Assembly (NCBI RefSeq): GCF_000024965.1 | Contig: NC_013530.1 | Location: 1,984,001 to 2,048,000 of the forward strand | DNA from: Xylanimonas cellulosilytica DSM 15894 | Lineage (GTDB): Bacteria; Actinomycetota; Actinomycetes; Actinomycetales; Cellulomonadaceae | Direction: 5' to 3' | DNA: 64,000 nucleotides | Shown: piece by piece, positions 48,852 to 57,933 of the stretch | Numbering within the stretch: the stretch's first letter is position 1 | How the letters are laid out: each line of letters begins with the position of its first letter | Program-made: the position numbers and the translations under genes | Notes under the pieces: model-generated | Databases searched by the model: none | What the model was told of the DNA's origin: nothing | What the model saw: the letters and a program-made list of their open reading frames with translations, nothing else

Positions 48852-49430
48852 GTGACGTCCGAGCAGCGGGAGATCCCCGCCCGGTTCGCTGCCGCGCTGC
48901 AGTCCTTGCGCCGGCCGCGCCTTCGTCCTGAGGTGCACCTGACCGAGGTGCCCGGTCCGGGGCGGATCTCCCCGTGGAGCGCCGCGCTCGAGGGCGAGGT
49001 GACGGTCGGCGGCCTGGAGCTGGCGACCGGCCGCTTCGTCGTCCTGCACGACCCGGGGGGCCAGGAGACCTGGCAGGGCGACTTCCGCGTCGTGACCCTG
49101 GTGCGCGCGAGCCTCGAGCCCGAGATGGCGGCCGACCCGCTGCTCGGCGAGGTCGCGTGGAGCTGGGTCACCGAGGCGTTCGACGACGCCGGCATCTCGG
49201 TGCTCGCCCTGGGCGGGACGGTCACGCGGGTCCTGTCCAACAGCTTCGGCGCGCTGGCCGGCACGCCCGACGCCGTCGACCTCGAGCTGCGTGCCTCGTG
49301 GACGCCGACGGACACGGCGCTGGGCACGCATCTGCACCTGTGGGCCGACCTGATGGCCACGGTGGGCGGGCTGCCGCCGCTGCCGGACGGCGTCACAGCG
49401 CTGGGACCGCGGCGAACCGGCTTACGGTAG
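48852..49430 (+). CDS. DUF3000 family protein
   Basis: The 192-residue actinobacterial protein of unknown function has IPARFAAALQSLRRPRLRPE, VHLTEVPGPGRISPWSAALE, the middle FVVLHDPGGQETWQGDFRVV and the end LHLWADLMATVGGLPPLPDG, which I recognise as DUF3000. Two GTGs are possible. TAGCGT at 48839-48844 overlaps the GTG at 48843 but lies 13 bases before the GTG at 48852, so the second is chosen as a leaderless start. The gene lies four bases before the RNase D gene. Confidence 0.88.
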   Translation: MTSEQREIPARFAAALQSLRRPRLRPEVHLTEVPGPGRISPWSAALEGEVTVGGLELATGRFVVLHDPGGQETWQGDFRVVTLVRASLEPEMAADPLLGEVAWSWVTEAFDDAGISVLALGGTVTRVLSNSFGALAGTPDAVDLELRASWTPTDTALGTHLHLWADLMATVGGLPPLPDGVTALGPRRTGLR

Positions 49431-49434
49431 GTCC

Positions 49435-50697
49435 GTGACGCAGCCCTCCCAGCCCACTGACGTCGTACCCGCCGACGTCGTGCCCCCTGCCGACGTGGCC
49501 CCCGTCGTCGTCCCGCTGACCGAGCCCTCCGGCGGCGTGCCCGAGGTGGTCGACTCCCCCGCAGGCCTTGCCAAGGTGGTGGCGGCGTTCGCCGGCGGCA
49601 GGGGCCCGGTGGCCGCCGACTGCGAGCGCGCCTCCGGCTACCGCTACGGCCAGTCGACGTTCCTGGTCCAGCTGCGGCGCGAGGGCGCCGGCACCGCGCT
49701 GCTCGACCCGGTGGCCCTGCCGGACCTGTCCGCGATCGGCGCGGCGGTGGGCGACGTCGAGTGGATCCTGCACGCCGCGTCCCAGGACCTGCCCGGGCTC
49801 GCCGAGCACGGCCTGAGGCCGGCGTCGGTGTTCGACACCGAGCTCGCCGCCCGCCTGCTCGGGCTCGAACGAGTGGGCCTGGCCGCCGTCGTCGCCGACA
49901 CGCTCGGGCTGGGGCTCGCCAAGGAGCACTCGGCCGTCGACTGGTCCACGCGGCCGCTGCCCGTGGACTGGCTGCGGTACGCGGCGCTCGACGTCGAGGT
50001 GCTCGGCGAGGTGCGCGACGTGCTCGCCGAGCGCCTGGCCGACGCGGGCAAGAGCGAGTGGGCCGCCCAGGAGTTCGAGGCCGTGCGCACCGCTCCCCCG
50101 CCGCCGCCGCGCGTCGACCCGTGGCGGCGGGTCTCGGGCACCCACACGTTGCGCGACCGCCGCAAGCTCGCCGTCGTGCGCGCGCTGTGGGAGGCGCGGG
50201 ACGCCTCCGCCCGCGCGCGGGACGTCGCGCCCGGGCGGGTACTGCCGGACCGCGCGATCGTCGCCGCCGCCAACGCCCTTCCCCGCACGGCGGGGCAGCT
50301 CATCACCATCGGCGAGTTCGCCGGCAAGGGCCAGCGCCGTCGGGCGGCCACCTGGCAGCGCGCCATCGACCAGGCCATGGCGCTGCCGGAGACGGCGCTG
50401 CCGAGCCTGCGCGGACCGGCGTCGGACGGACCCCCGCAGCCGCGCCTGTGGGCCGACCGCGACCCCGAGGCGGCCCGGCGCCTGGCCGCGGCGCGCGAGA
50501 TCGTCGCGGCGCTCTCGGAGCAGCACCACCTGCCCGTGGAGAACCTGCTGCAGCCCGACGCCCTGCGCCGCGTGTGCTGGGCTCCCCCGGCACCCGCCAC
50601 CGTGGACTCCGTCTCAGACTTCCTCCGCGGGCGGGGCGCCCGGGAGTGGCAGATCGGGCTCGTCGCGGGCCCGCTCGCGGGAGCGTTCGCCGCCTGA
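49435..50697 (+). CDS. rnd: Ribonuclease D-like 3'-5' exonuclease with HRDC domain
   Basis: The 420-residue DEDD exonuclease has Exo I VAADCERASGYRYG (Asp and Glu), Exo II WILHAASQDLPGLAEHGL, and Exo III RYAALDVEVLGEVRDVL. An HRDC domain follows at about residues 225-300 (RRKLAVVRALWEARDASARA). It trims 3' ends of structured RNA such as tRNA precursors. An N-terminal Pro/Val-rich extension of about 30 residues precedes the fold. The GTG has TACGGT 12 bases upstream, so it may have its own promoter although the DUF3000 gene ends four bases before. Confidence 0.9.
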   Translation: MTQPSQPTDVVPADVVPPADVAPVVVPLTEPSGGVPEVVDSPAGLAKVVAAFAGGRGPVAADCERASGYRYGQSTFLVQLRREGAGTALLDPVALPDLSAIGAAVGDVEWILHAASQDLPGLAEHGLRPASVFDTELAARLLGLERVGLAAVVADTLGLGLAKEHSAVDWSTRPLPVDWLRYAALDVEVLGEVRDVLAERLADAGKSEWAAQEFEAVRTAPPPPPRVDPWRRVSGTHTLRDRRKLAVVRALWEARDASARARDVAPGRVLPDRAIVAAANALPRTAGQLITIGEFAGKGQRRRAATWQRAIDQAMALPETALPSLRGPASDGPPQPRLWADRDPEAARRLAAAREIVAALSEQHHLPVENLLQPDALRRVCWAPPAPATVDSVSDFLRGRGAREWQIGLVAGPLAGAFAA

Positions 50698-50728
50698 GGC
50701 TGCCCGCGAGGCAGTGAGACCCAGTCTC

Positions 50729-50756
50729 TTGACTTACCTCGTACTCGGGGTAGCGT
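50729..50756 (+). promoter_or_regulatory. fadA promoter with an operator-like palindrome in the spacer
   Basis: TTGACT (50729-50734) and TAGCGT (50751-50756) are 16 bases apart, and the ATG at 50765 follows 14 bases after the start of the -10 hexamer, implying a leaderless mRNA. The 18 bases at 50735-50752 form a near palindrome, TACCTCG-TACT-CGGGGTA, with six of seven positions matching. It fills the spacer, so bound protein would block RNA polymerase. Confidence 0.6.
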
Positions 50757-50764
50757 GTACTTCC

Positions 50765-52015
50765 ATGACTACCTCAGCTCGTCGCGCAGCGCTGCGCGAC
50801 GTGGTCTTCGTCGACGGGGTCCGCACCCCGTTCGGCAAGGCCCGACCCGACGGTCTCTACGCCGAGACCCGCGCCGACGACCTCATCGTCAAGGCCGTGC
50901 GCGAACTCCTCCGCCGCCACCCCGAGCTCCCGCCCGAGCGCATCGACGAGGTCGCGGTCGCCGCGACCACCCAGACCGGAGACCAGGGCATCACCCTCGG
51001 CCGCACGGTCGCCGTGCTCGCCGGCCTCCCGCGCACCGTGCCCGGCTACGCCATCGACCGCATGTGCGCCGGCGGCATGACCGCGGTGACGACGACGGCG
51101 GCCGGCATCGCCTCCGGCCAGCAGGACGTCGTGATCGCCGGCGGCGTCGAGCACATGGGCCACCACCCCATGGGCTTCGACGCCGACCCCAACCCGCGGT
51201 TCGTCTCCGAGCGGCTCGTCGACCCCGAGGCGCTCAACATGGGCGTCACCGCCGAGAACATCCACGACCGCTACCCCCACCTGACCAAGCAGCGCGCCGA
51301 CTCCTACGCCGTCGGGTCCCAGGCCAAGTACGCCAAGGCCCTGGCCAACGGCGACGTCGGCCCCGAGCTCGTCCCCGTCGCCGTCCGCTCCACCGAGAAG
51401 GGCTGGGGCCTGGCCACGGCCGACGAGCTGCCCCGCCCCGACACCACCGTCGAGGGCATCGCCGGCCTCAAGACGCCGTTCCGCCCCGGCGGCCGCGTCA
51501 CCGCCGGCAACGCCTCCCCGCTGACCGACGGCGCGACCGCGTCGCTGCTCGCCGCCGGCGACGTCGCCGCCGAGCTCGGCCTGTCCGTGCGGATGCGGCT
51601 GGTCGCCTCCGCGTTCGCGGGCGTCGACCCCGCGGTCATGGGCCTCGGCCCCATCCCCGCGACCGAGAAGGCCCTGTCCCGTGCCGGCCTCACCATCGAC
51701 GACATCGGCCTGTTCGAGATCAACGAGGCGTTCGCAGTCCAGGTCATCGCGTTCCTCGACCACTACGGCATCGCCGACGACGACGAGCGCGTCAACCCCT
51801 ACGGCGGCGCCATCGCGATGGGCCACCCGCTCGCCTCCTCCGGCATCCGGCTCATGACGCAGCTCGCCCGCCAGTTCGAGCAGCACCCCGAGGTGCGCTA
51901 CGGCCTCACGACCATGTGCGTGGGCCTCGGCCAGGGCGGCACAGTGATCTGGGAGAACCCGCACCACGCCGACTACTCCGGGCACACCGCCCCCGACGCA
52001 GCCACGGAGGCCTGA
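50765..52015 (+). CDS. fadA: Acetyl-CoA C-acyltransferase (thiolase), FadA-type
   Basis: The 416-residue thiolase catalyses the last step of beta-oxidation, cleaving 3-ketoacyl-CoA with CoA. DVVFVDGVRTPFGKARPDGL starts the fold; the active-site Cys is in IDRMCAGGMTAVTT; the second active region is NPYGGAIAMGHPLASSGIRL, and the third Cys is in TTMCVGLGQGGT. Length matches the family (about 390-430). The ATG at 50765 is supported by the leaderless promoter. It ends one base before the FadB-like gene, forming the classic two-gene operon. Confidence 0.93.
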   Translation: MTTSARRAALRDVVFVDGVRTPFGKARPDGLYAETRADDLIVKAVRELLRRHPELPPERIDEVAVAATTQTGDQGITLGRTVAVLAGLPRTVPGYAIDRMCAGGMTAVTTTAAGIASGQQDVVIAGGVEHMGHHPMGFDADPNPRFVSERLVDPEALNMGVTAENIHDRYPHLTKQRADSYAVGSQAKYAKALANGDVGPELVPVAVRSTEKGWGLATADELPRPDTTVEGIAGLKTPFRPGGRVTAGNASPLTDGATASLLAAGDVAAELGLSVRMRLVASAFAGVDPAVMGLGPIPATEKALSRAGLTIDDIGLFEINEAFAVQVIAFLDHYGIADDDERVNPYGGAIAMGHPLASSGIRLMTQLARQFEQHPEVRYGLTTMCVGLGQGGTVIWENPHHADYSGHTAPDAATEA

Positions 52016-52016
52016 C

Positions 52017-54155
52017 ATGAGCGACACGATCCGCGCAGAGCGCGTGACCCACTCCCTGGTCCGCGACGTCGACCTGCCCGGCGGCGCCGGGACGCTCGCC
52101 CTGGTCACCCTCGACAACGGGTTCGACCACACCAAGCCCAACACGCTCGGGCCGATCGGCATGGCCGAGCTGACCGAGCGCCTCACCGAGCTGCGTGCGC
52201 GGGCCACCGCCGGGGAGATCGCCGCGATCGCGATCACCGGCAAGCCCTACATCCTCGCGGCAGGCGCCGACCTGCTCGGCGTGGGGACCGTCCGCACCCA
52301 CGACGAGGCGCTCCAGCTCGGCCGCATGGGCCACGCCGCCTACGAGCTGCTGCACGAGGCCGGCGTGCCCACGTTCGCGTTCGTCAACGGGCTCGCCCTC
52401 GGCGGCGGCCTGGAGGTCGCGCTCAACGCCGACTACCGCACCGTCGCCTCCGACGTCGCGGCGCTCGCCCTGCCCGAGACCGGGCTCGGGCTCGTCCCCG
52501 GCTGGGGCGGCGCCTACCTGGTGCCGCGCCTGATCGGCATCGAGAAGGCCGTCGACGTCATCCTGCGGCGGCCCGCGCAGAACAAGCCGTTCAAGCCCGC
52601 CGAGGCCCTTGCCCTGGGCCTCGTCGACGTCCAGCTCGACGCCGCCGACTTCCTCGAGCAGTCCATCGCCTGGGCCGCCCGGGTGGTGCGCGGCGAGGTC
52701 GCCGTCACCCGCCGCGAGCTGGACCCCCAGCCGGTGTGGGACGCCGTCGTCGCCGGTGCGCGCGGCTTCCTCGACGCCGTCGTGCACGGGTCGCGGCCCG
52801 CGCCCTACCGGGCTCTCGACCTGCTGGCCGCCGCCCGCACCGCCACGCGTGCCGAGGCGTTCGCGGCGGAGGACGAGGCGCTCGCCGACCTCATCATGAG
52901 CGACGAGATGCGCGCGAGCGTCTACGCGTTCGGGCTCGTCTCCGGCGGCAAGCGGCCCGAGGGCGCCCCCGACCCGAAGCTCGCCCGGCCGGTCACCCGC
53001 GTCGGCATCGTCGGCGCCGGCCTCATGGCCGCGCAGATCGCCCTGCTCGTCACGCAGCGGCTCGGCGTGCCCGTGGTGATGCGCGACCTCGACCAGGAGC
53101 GCGTCGACAAGGGCCTCGGCTACGTGCGTTCCACGGTCGAGAAGCTCGCGTCCCGCGGCCGCCTCGCACCCGACGCCGCAGCGCGCATCGTGGCCTCCGT
53201 GCACGGCACCACCGACCTGCAGGAGTTCGCCTCCTGCGACGTCGTCGTCGAGGCCGTCACGGAGATCCTGTCGCTCAAGAAGCGCGTCTTCGCCGAGCTC
53301 GAGACGGTCGTGCCGCCCGAGACGATCCTCGCGACCAACACCTCGGCCCTGTCGGTCACCGAGATGGCCGCGGACCTCCAGCACCCGGACCGCGTCGTCG
53401 GGCTGCACTTCTTCAACCCGGTGGCCCAGATGCCGCTGGTGGAGGTGGTGCAGGCGGAGCAGACGTCACCCGAGGCGCTCGCGACGGCGTTCGCGATCAC
53501 CAAGAAGCTGCGCAAGACGGCGGTACTCGTCAAGGACCGCCCCGGCTTCGTCGTCAACCGTCTGCTCGTGCTCGTCATGGGCAAGGTCGTCGAGGCGATC
53601 GAGAACGGCACCGCCGTCGCCGTCGCCGACCGGGCGCTCGACCCGCTCGGCTTCCCGATGCCGACGTTCGAGCTGTTCGACCTGGTCGGTCCCGCCGTCG
53701 GGCTGCACGTGCTCACCTCGCTGCGCGAGGACCTGGGCGACCGGTTCCCGGCGTCGCCCGGGCTCGAGAAACTCGTGGCCGAGGGCACCCGCGTGGTGCT
53801 CGACGCCCCCGCACCCGGGCTGCACAAGCCCGTCGACCCGGCGATCCAGGCGGCGTTCGGCGAGGCGCTGCCCGCCGGCTCCGAGGGCCGCCACGGCACC
53901 CCGGTGCTCGACGGCGCGGGTGTGCTCGACGCGGTGCTCACGGCGCTGACGGTCGAGGTCGGGCACATGCTCGACGAGGGCGTCGTCGCCGGTCCGCCGC
54001 AGATCGACCTGTGCATGATCCTCGGCGCCGGCTGGGGCTTCCACACTGGCGGCATCACGCCGTACCTGGACCGCACCGGGTACAGCGAGCGCGTGCTCGG
54101 GCGGCGCCTGCTGCCCGACGGCGTCGCGAACGTCCCCGCCGCCGTCGGCGGCTGA
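52017..54155 (+). CDS. fadB: Fatty acid oxidation multifunctional protein (FadB/FadJ-like)
   Basis: The 712-residue protein has an enoyl-CoA hydratase domain (about 1-200, with PYILAAGADLLGVG and FVNGLALGGGLEVALNADYR) and a 3-hydroxyacyl-CoA dehydrogenase. NAD-binding is VTRVGIVGAGLMAAQIALLV (about 325-345); the catalytic His/Asn region is VVGLHFFNPVAQMPLVEVVQ, then KDRPGFVVNRLL. It hydrates enoyl-CoA and oxidises the hydroxyacyl-CoA, feeding the thiolase. It is the second gene of the fadA-fadB operon. No sign of truncation. Confidence 0.93.
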   Translation: MSDTIRAERVTHSLVRDVDLPGGAGTLALVTLDNGFDHTKPNTLGPIGMAELTERLTELRARATAGEIAAIAITGKPYILAAGADLLGVGTVRTHDEALQLGRMGHAAYELLHEAGVPTFAFVNGLALGGGLEVALNADYRTVASDVAALALPETGLGLVPGWGGAYLVPRLIGIEKAVDVILRRPAQNKPFKPAEALALGLVDVQLDAADFLEQSIAWAARVVRGEVAVTRRELDPQPVWDAVVAGARGFLDAVVHGSRPAPYRALDLLAAARTATRAEAFAAEDEALADLIMSDEMRASVYAFGLVSGGKRPEGAPDPKLARPVTRVGIVGAGLMAAQIALLVTQRLGVPVVMRDLDQERVDKGLGYVRSTVEKLASRGRLAPDAAARIVASVHGTTDLQEFASCDVVVEAVTEILSLKKRVFAELETVVPPETILATNTSALSVTEMAADLQHPDRVVGLHFFNPVAQMPLVEVVQAEQTSPEALATAFAITKKLRKTAVLVKDRPGFVVNRLLVLVMGKVVEAIENGTAVAVADRALDPLGFPMPTFELFDLVGPAVGLHVLTSLREDLGDRFPASPGLEKLVAEGTRVVLDAPAPGLHKPVDPAIQAAFGEALPAGSEGRHGTPVLDGAGVLDAVLTALTVEVGHMLDEGVVAGPPQIDLCMILGAGWGFHTGGITPYLDRTGYSERVLGRRLLPDGVANVPAAVGG

Positions 54156-54163
54156 GCCCTCCT

Positions 54164-54277
54164 GGTGGTTGAGCCTGTCGAAACCACCCCACCGCGGAAC
54201 TACAGGTGGTTTCGACAGGCTCAACCACCGGAGCAGCAGCGCGCTGAACCACAGGTGGTTTCGACAGGCTCAACCAG
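54164..54277. repeat. Three GGTTTCGACAGGCTCAACC-type repeats after fadB
   Basis: One copy in reverse orientation (54164-54188) is followed by two forward copies (54205-54229 and 54254-54277). The outermost pair forms an inverted repeat able to fold as a hairpin with the intervening 16 bases as the loop. They belong to the family amplified at 38.15 kb and 63.9 kb. Confidence 0.88.
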
Positions 54278-54289
54278 CGGGGAAGCAGC

Positions 54290-54327
54290 AGCGCGGCCGG
54301 TGACCCGTACGGGTCACCGGCCGCGCT
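54290..54327. terminator. 38-bp perfect palindrome between fadB and pflA
   Basis: Positions 54290-54327 read the same on both strands, with 18-base arms meeting at TA. It is 53 bases from the pflA stop (minus strand) and lies between convergent genes, so it can terminate either way. No T-run. The rest to 54379 shows no feature. Confidence 0.7.
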
Positions 54328-54379
54328 CGTTCGCGGCGCCTGCGCGCCGCCTCACCGTGGAAACAGGGGTGAGTGGTCC

Positions 54380-55384
54380 TTAGTAGGTGGTCAGCCCGCG
54401 CGAACGGAACTGTTCGCGCACCCGTTCGAGGAGCTCGGGGGTGGGCGGCGGGGTGTTCTTGAGCTCGTACTCGCGGCCCAGGGTCTCCCACTTGTCGACG
54501 CCCATGTTGTGGAACGCCAGCACCTCCACCCGGGTCACCGTGCCGGGGCGGATCTGGTTGAGCTCCGCCGCGTAGTCCGCCACCAGGTCGACGTTGCGGA
54601 CGTCGTCGGTCAGGCCGGGCACGAGCACGAACCGCAACCACACCTCGACCGGGTCGTCGGGGTCCACGCCACCCTTGAGACCGGACCGCGCCAGGCGCCG
54701 CCCGAAGTCGAGCGTGGGCTGCAGCTCACGCTTGGTGACCCGGCGATAGATGTCCGGGTCGCCCGACTTGATGTCGAGGAGCACCAGGTCGGTGTCCGCG
54801 ATCATCTCGTCCGTCATCGCCGCCCCGAGGAAGCCCGAGGTGTCGATGGCCGTGTGCACGCCCATCTCCTTGGCCCCGCGCAGGAGGCGGGCCGCGAACG
54901 CGGGCTGCTGGAGCACCTCGCCGCCGGAGATCGTCAGCCCGCCCTGCGTGGCCGTGAACGCCGGCACGTACCGCTTGATGCGGGTGAGCAGCTGGTCGGC
55001 CGTGACCGGCTCGCCGTCCTTCATCTCCAGGGTGTCGGGGTTGTGGCAGTACAGGCAGCGCAGCGGGCACCCGTTGAGGAACACCGTCATGCGCGTGCCC
55101 GGACCGTCGACGGCGGTGACGAGCTCCCAGGAGTGCACCGAGCCGAGCTCGCCGGCGCGCATCATGGCGAACTTCTCGCTGCGGTCGAGGTGCGAGACCT
55201 CGAGGCCCGCCAGCCCGGCGCCGGTGCGGCGCGGGGGCGCCGTGGGGACGTCGAGGCCCTCCGAGATGAGCTCGCCGTGCACGACGGTGCCGAGGCTGCG
55301 GCCGTCCGTCTCCTGGACACCGCGGCCGGCGCCACCACCGAGGGGAAGGGTGGTGACGTCGGCCGCGGGGCTGGTGGAGGACAT
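54380..55384 (-). CDS. pflA: Pyruvate formate-lyase activating enzyme PflA
   Basis: The 334-residue radical SAM enzyme has the CxxxCxxC cluster GCPLRCLYCHNP (Cys106, Cys110, Cys113), GGLTISGGEVLQQPAFAARL, HTAIDTSGFLG and LLDIKSGDPDIYRRVTKRE. It generates the glycyl radical on PflB under anoxia using SAM and a 4Fe-4S cluster. The usual length is about 246, so there is an N-terminal extension of some 75 residues; an internal start near residue 74 (MMRAGELGSVHSWE) would give family length. It follows pflB by 27 bases in the same operon. Confidence 0.93.
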   Translation of the reverse strand: MSSTSPAADVTTLPLGGGAGRGVQETDGRSLGTVVHGELISEGLDVPTAPPRRTGAGLAGLEVSHLDRSEKFAMMRAGELGSVHSWELVTAVDGPGTRMTVFLNGCPLRCLYCHNPDTLEMKDGEPVTADQLLTRIKRYVPAFTATQGGLTISGGEVLQQPAFAARLLRGAKEMGVHTAIDTSGFLGAAMTDEMIADTDLVLLDIKSGDPDIYRRVTKRELQPTLDFGRRLARSGLKGGVDPDDPVEVWLRFVLVPGLTDDVRNVDLVADYAAELNQIRPGTVTRVEVLAFHNMGVDKWETLGREYELKNTPPPTPELLERVREQFRSRGLTTY

Positions 55385-55411
55385 GTCAGTCCGTGATCCG
55401 GTGGACCGGGC

Positions 55412-57673
55412 TCACATCGAGCCGTGGAAGGTCCGGCTCAGCACGTCGAGCTGCTGCTCGCGGGTGAGGCGGACGAAGTTCACGGCGTAGCCCGACACGC
55501 GGATCGTCAGCTGCGGGTAGTTCTCCGGGTGCGCCATGGCGTCCTCGAGGGTCTCCTTGACCAGCACGTTGACGTTCATGTGGTAGCCCTCGGCACCCAC
55601 GGTGGCGTCGAGCAGACCGGCGAGGTTCGCCACCTGCTCGCCGCGGTCGCGGCCCAGGCCGGACGGCACGACGGTGTTGGTCAGCGAGATGCCGTCCTGC
55701 GACTCGTCGTACGGGAGCTTCGCGACCGACAGCGCCGAGGCGAGCATGCCGTGCGTGTCGCGGCCGTTCATCGGGTTGGCACCCGGGGAGAACGGCTCGC
55801 CGGCGCGGCGACCGTCGGGCGTGTTGCCCGTGGCCTTGCCGTAGACGACGTTCGAGGTGATCGTCAGCACGGACTGCGTCGCGACGGCGTCCCGGTACAT
55901 CTTGTGCTGGCGGATCTTGCTCATGAACGACTCGACGAGCTCGACCGCGATGTCGTCGGCGCGGTCGTCGTCGTTGCCGTACGTCGGGAAGTCGCCCTCG
56001 GTGACGTAGTCGACCACGATGCCGCGCTCGTCGAGGACGGGCGTGACCTTCGCGTACTTGATGGCCGACAGCGAGTCGGTGGTCACCGCGAGGCCGGCGA
56101 TGCCGCAGGCCATGGTCCGCAGCACCTCCTTGTCGTGGAGGGCCATCTCGATGCGCTCGTAGGCGTACTTGTCGTGCATGTAGTGGATGACGTTCAGCGC
56201 CTCGACGTAGGTGGCGGCCAGCCAGTCCATCGTCTTCTCGAAGCGGGCGCGGACGTCGTCGTAGTCCAGCGGCACGCCGGGCTCGACCGGCGCGACGGCC
56301 GGGGAGACCTGCTTGCCGGTGACCTCGTCCTTGCCGCCGTTGATGGCGTAGAGCAGCGTCTTGGCGAGGTTGACGCGAGCGCCGAAGAACTGCATCTGCT
56401 TGCCGACGGCCATCGGGGACACGCAGCACGCGATCGCGGCGTCGTCACCCCAGTGGCTGCGGATGGTGTCGTCGGACTCGTACTGCACGGCCGAGGTGTC
56501 GATCGAGACCTTGGCGCAGTAGTCCTTGAAGCCCTGCGGGAGGGCGGCGGACCACAGCACGGTCATGTTCGGCTCCGGCGCCGGGCCCAGGTTGTACAGG
56601 GTCTGCAGCATGCGGAACGAGTTCTTGGTGACGAGCGGGCGGCCGTCCTCGCCCATGCCGGCGATCGACTCGGTGACCCACGTCGGGTCGCCGGAGAACA
56701 GCGCGTCGTACTCCGGGGTGCGCAGGAAGCGCACGATCCGCAGCTTGATCACGAAGTCGTCCATGATCTCCTGCGCCTGCTCCTCGGTGAGGAGGCCGGC
56801 GGCGAGGTCACGCTCGAAGTAGACGTCGAGGAACGTCGAGACGCGGCCGAGCGACATGGCGGCGCCGTTCTGCTCCTTGACCGCGGCCAGGTAGCCGAAG
56901 TAGAGCCACTGGACGGCCTCCGTGGCCGTGGTGGCCGGGCCGGAGATGTCGTAACCGTACGAGGCGGCCATCTCCTTGAGCTCGCCCAGCGCGCGGATCT
57001 GCTCCGCGTGCTCCTCGCGCTCACGCACGATCTTCTCCGAGAAGACCTCGGTGTCCAGCGAGAGCTTGTCGAGCTTCTTGGCGGCGATCAGCGCGTCGAC
57101 GCCGTAGAGCGCGACACGGCGGTAGTCGCCGATGATGCGGCCGCGGCCGTAGGCGTCCGGCAGGCCCGTGATGACGTGCGAGGACCGCGCCGCGCGCACG
57201 TTGGGCGTGTACCCGTCGAAGACGCCCTGGTTGTGCGTCTTGCGGTACTTGGAGAAGACCTCCTGCAGCGTCGGGTCGACGTCGTAGCCGTACGTCTTCA
57301 GCGACGTCTCGACCATGCGCCAGCCACCGAACGGCATCATCGCGCGCTTGAGCGGGGCGTCGGTCTGAAGGCCGACGATGACCTCGTCATCCTTCGAGAT
57401 GTAGCCCGGAGCGTGCGCGGTGATCCCTGCGGGGATCTTGTTGTCGACGTCGTAGACGCCCTTCTCGCGCTCCTGCGGGAACATCGCCGCGATGGTCTCC
57501 CACACCTTCGTGGTGCGGGCGGTCGCGCCGGTGAGGAACGTGTCGTCGCCCTCGTAGGGCGTGTAGTTCTTCTGGATGAAGTCGCGGACGTCGATCGAGT
57601 CCTGCCAGGGGCCGTTGGTGAAGCCGGCCCAGGCGGTCGTGATCGTGTCGGCAGCAGACTGAGTCGTCGTCAT
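55412..57673 (-). CDS. pflB: Pyruvate formate-lyase (formate C-acetyltransferase) PflB
   Basis: The 753-residue glycyl-radical enzyme converts pyruvate and CoA to acetyl-CoA and formate. The adjacent active cysteines are in [11 protein letters not shown] (about 415-416) and the glycyl radical site in [20 protein letters not shown] (Gly about 728); the length matches the family (about 760). It would be activated by the adjacent PflA and poisoned by oxygen. The ATG at 57673 is chosen; two in-frame codons further upstream (GTG ACC GAC) also precede it. Two GTGG-N5-CCAC palindromes lie in the upstream region. Confidence 0.96.
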   Translation of the reverse strand: MTTTQSAADTITTAWAGFTNGPWQDSIDVRDFIQKNYTPYEGDDTFLTGATARTTKVWETIAAMFPQEREKGVYDVDNKIPAGITAHAPGYISKDDEVIVGLQTDAPLKRAMMPFGGWRMVETSLKTYGYDVDPTLQEVFSKYRKTHNQGVFDGYTPNVRAARSSHVITGLPDAYGRGRIIGDYRRVALYGVDALIAAKKLDKLSLDTEVFSEKIVREREEHAEQIRALGELKEMAASYGYDISGPATTATEAVQWLYFGYLAAVKEQNGAAMSLGRVSTFLDVYFERDLAAGLLTEEQAQEIMDDFVIKLRIVRFLRTPEYDALFSGDPTWVTESIAGMGEDGRPLVTKNSFRMLQTLYNLGPAPEPNMTVLWSAALPQGFKDYCAKVSIDTSAVQYESDDTIRSHWGDDAAIACCVSPMAVGKQMQFFGARVNLAKTLLYAINGGKDEVTGKQVSPAVAPVEPGVPLDYDDVRARFEKTMDWLAATYVEALNVIHYMHDKYAYERIEMALHDKEVLRTMACGIAGLAVTTDSLSAIKYAKVTPVLDERGIVVDYVTEGDFPTYGNDDDRADDIAVELVESFMSKIRQHKMYRDAVATQSVLTITSNVVYGKATGNTPDGRRAGEPFSPGANPMNGRDTHGMLASALSVAKLPYDESQDGISLTNTVVPSGLGRDRGEQVANLAGLLDATVGAEGYHMNVNVLVKETLEDAMAHPENYPQLTIRVSGYAVNFVRLTREQQLDVLSRTFHGSM

Positions 57674-57739
57674 GTCGGTGACCTTCTCTCCTTCGGGAGG
57701 GATCGTCCTCCCCCTGTTTCCACATACGACGTTACGCCC

Positions 57740-57813
57740 GTGGACTGACCACAACCAGACCAGAACGGCAAAAACCGCTGTCGCCTTCCTCACAGTGTGG
57801 TCTGACCACACTG
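57740..57813 (-). promoter_or_regulatory. Two operator-like palindromes upstream of pflB
   Basis: CAGTGTGGT-CTG-ACCACACTG (57793-57813) is a perfect 9-3-9 palindrome, and GTGGACTGACCAC (57740-57752) is a second copy of its core. The cores share GTGG(T/A)CTGACCAC and are 57 bases apart. The central TGGT-N3-ACCA fits operators of GntR-family regulators of the FadR/PdhR type; a Crp/Fnr-type site (TGTG…CACA) is also compatible. Both lie 65-140 bases before the pflB start. Confidence 0.6.
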
Positions 57814-57933
57814 TCTTCCCTGGTTAACAGGGAAAACAGGGTCGTGGCCCGCGCCATCGGCCGATGCGATCTGCGCCGGTGGTCCGCACCACACCTGCGG
57901 GCGCGCGCCCGCCCCGTCTGCGATGCTGCCAGG

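Noticed and set aside
51906..53408. Long open frame (500 codons) on the minus strand
   Set aside because: Shadow of fadB: Gly/Arg/Asp-rich low complexity, no start context or motif.
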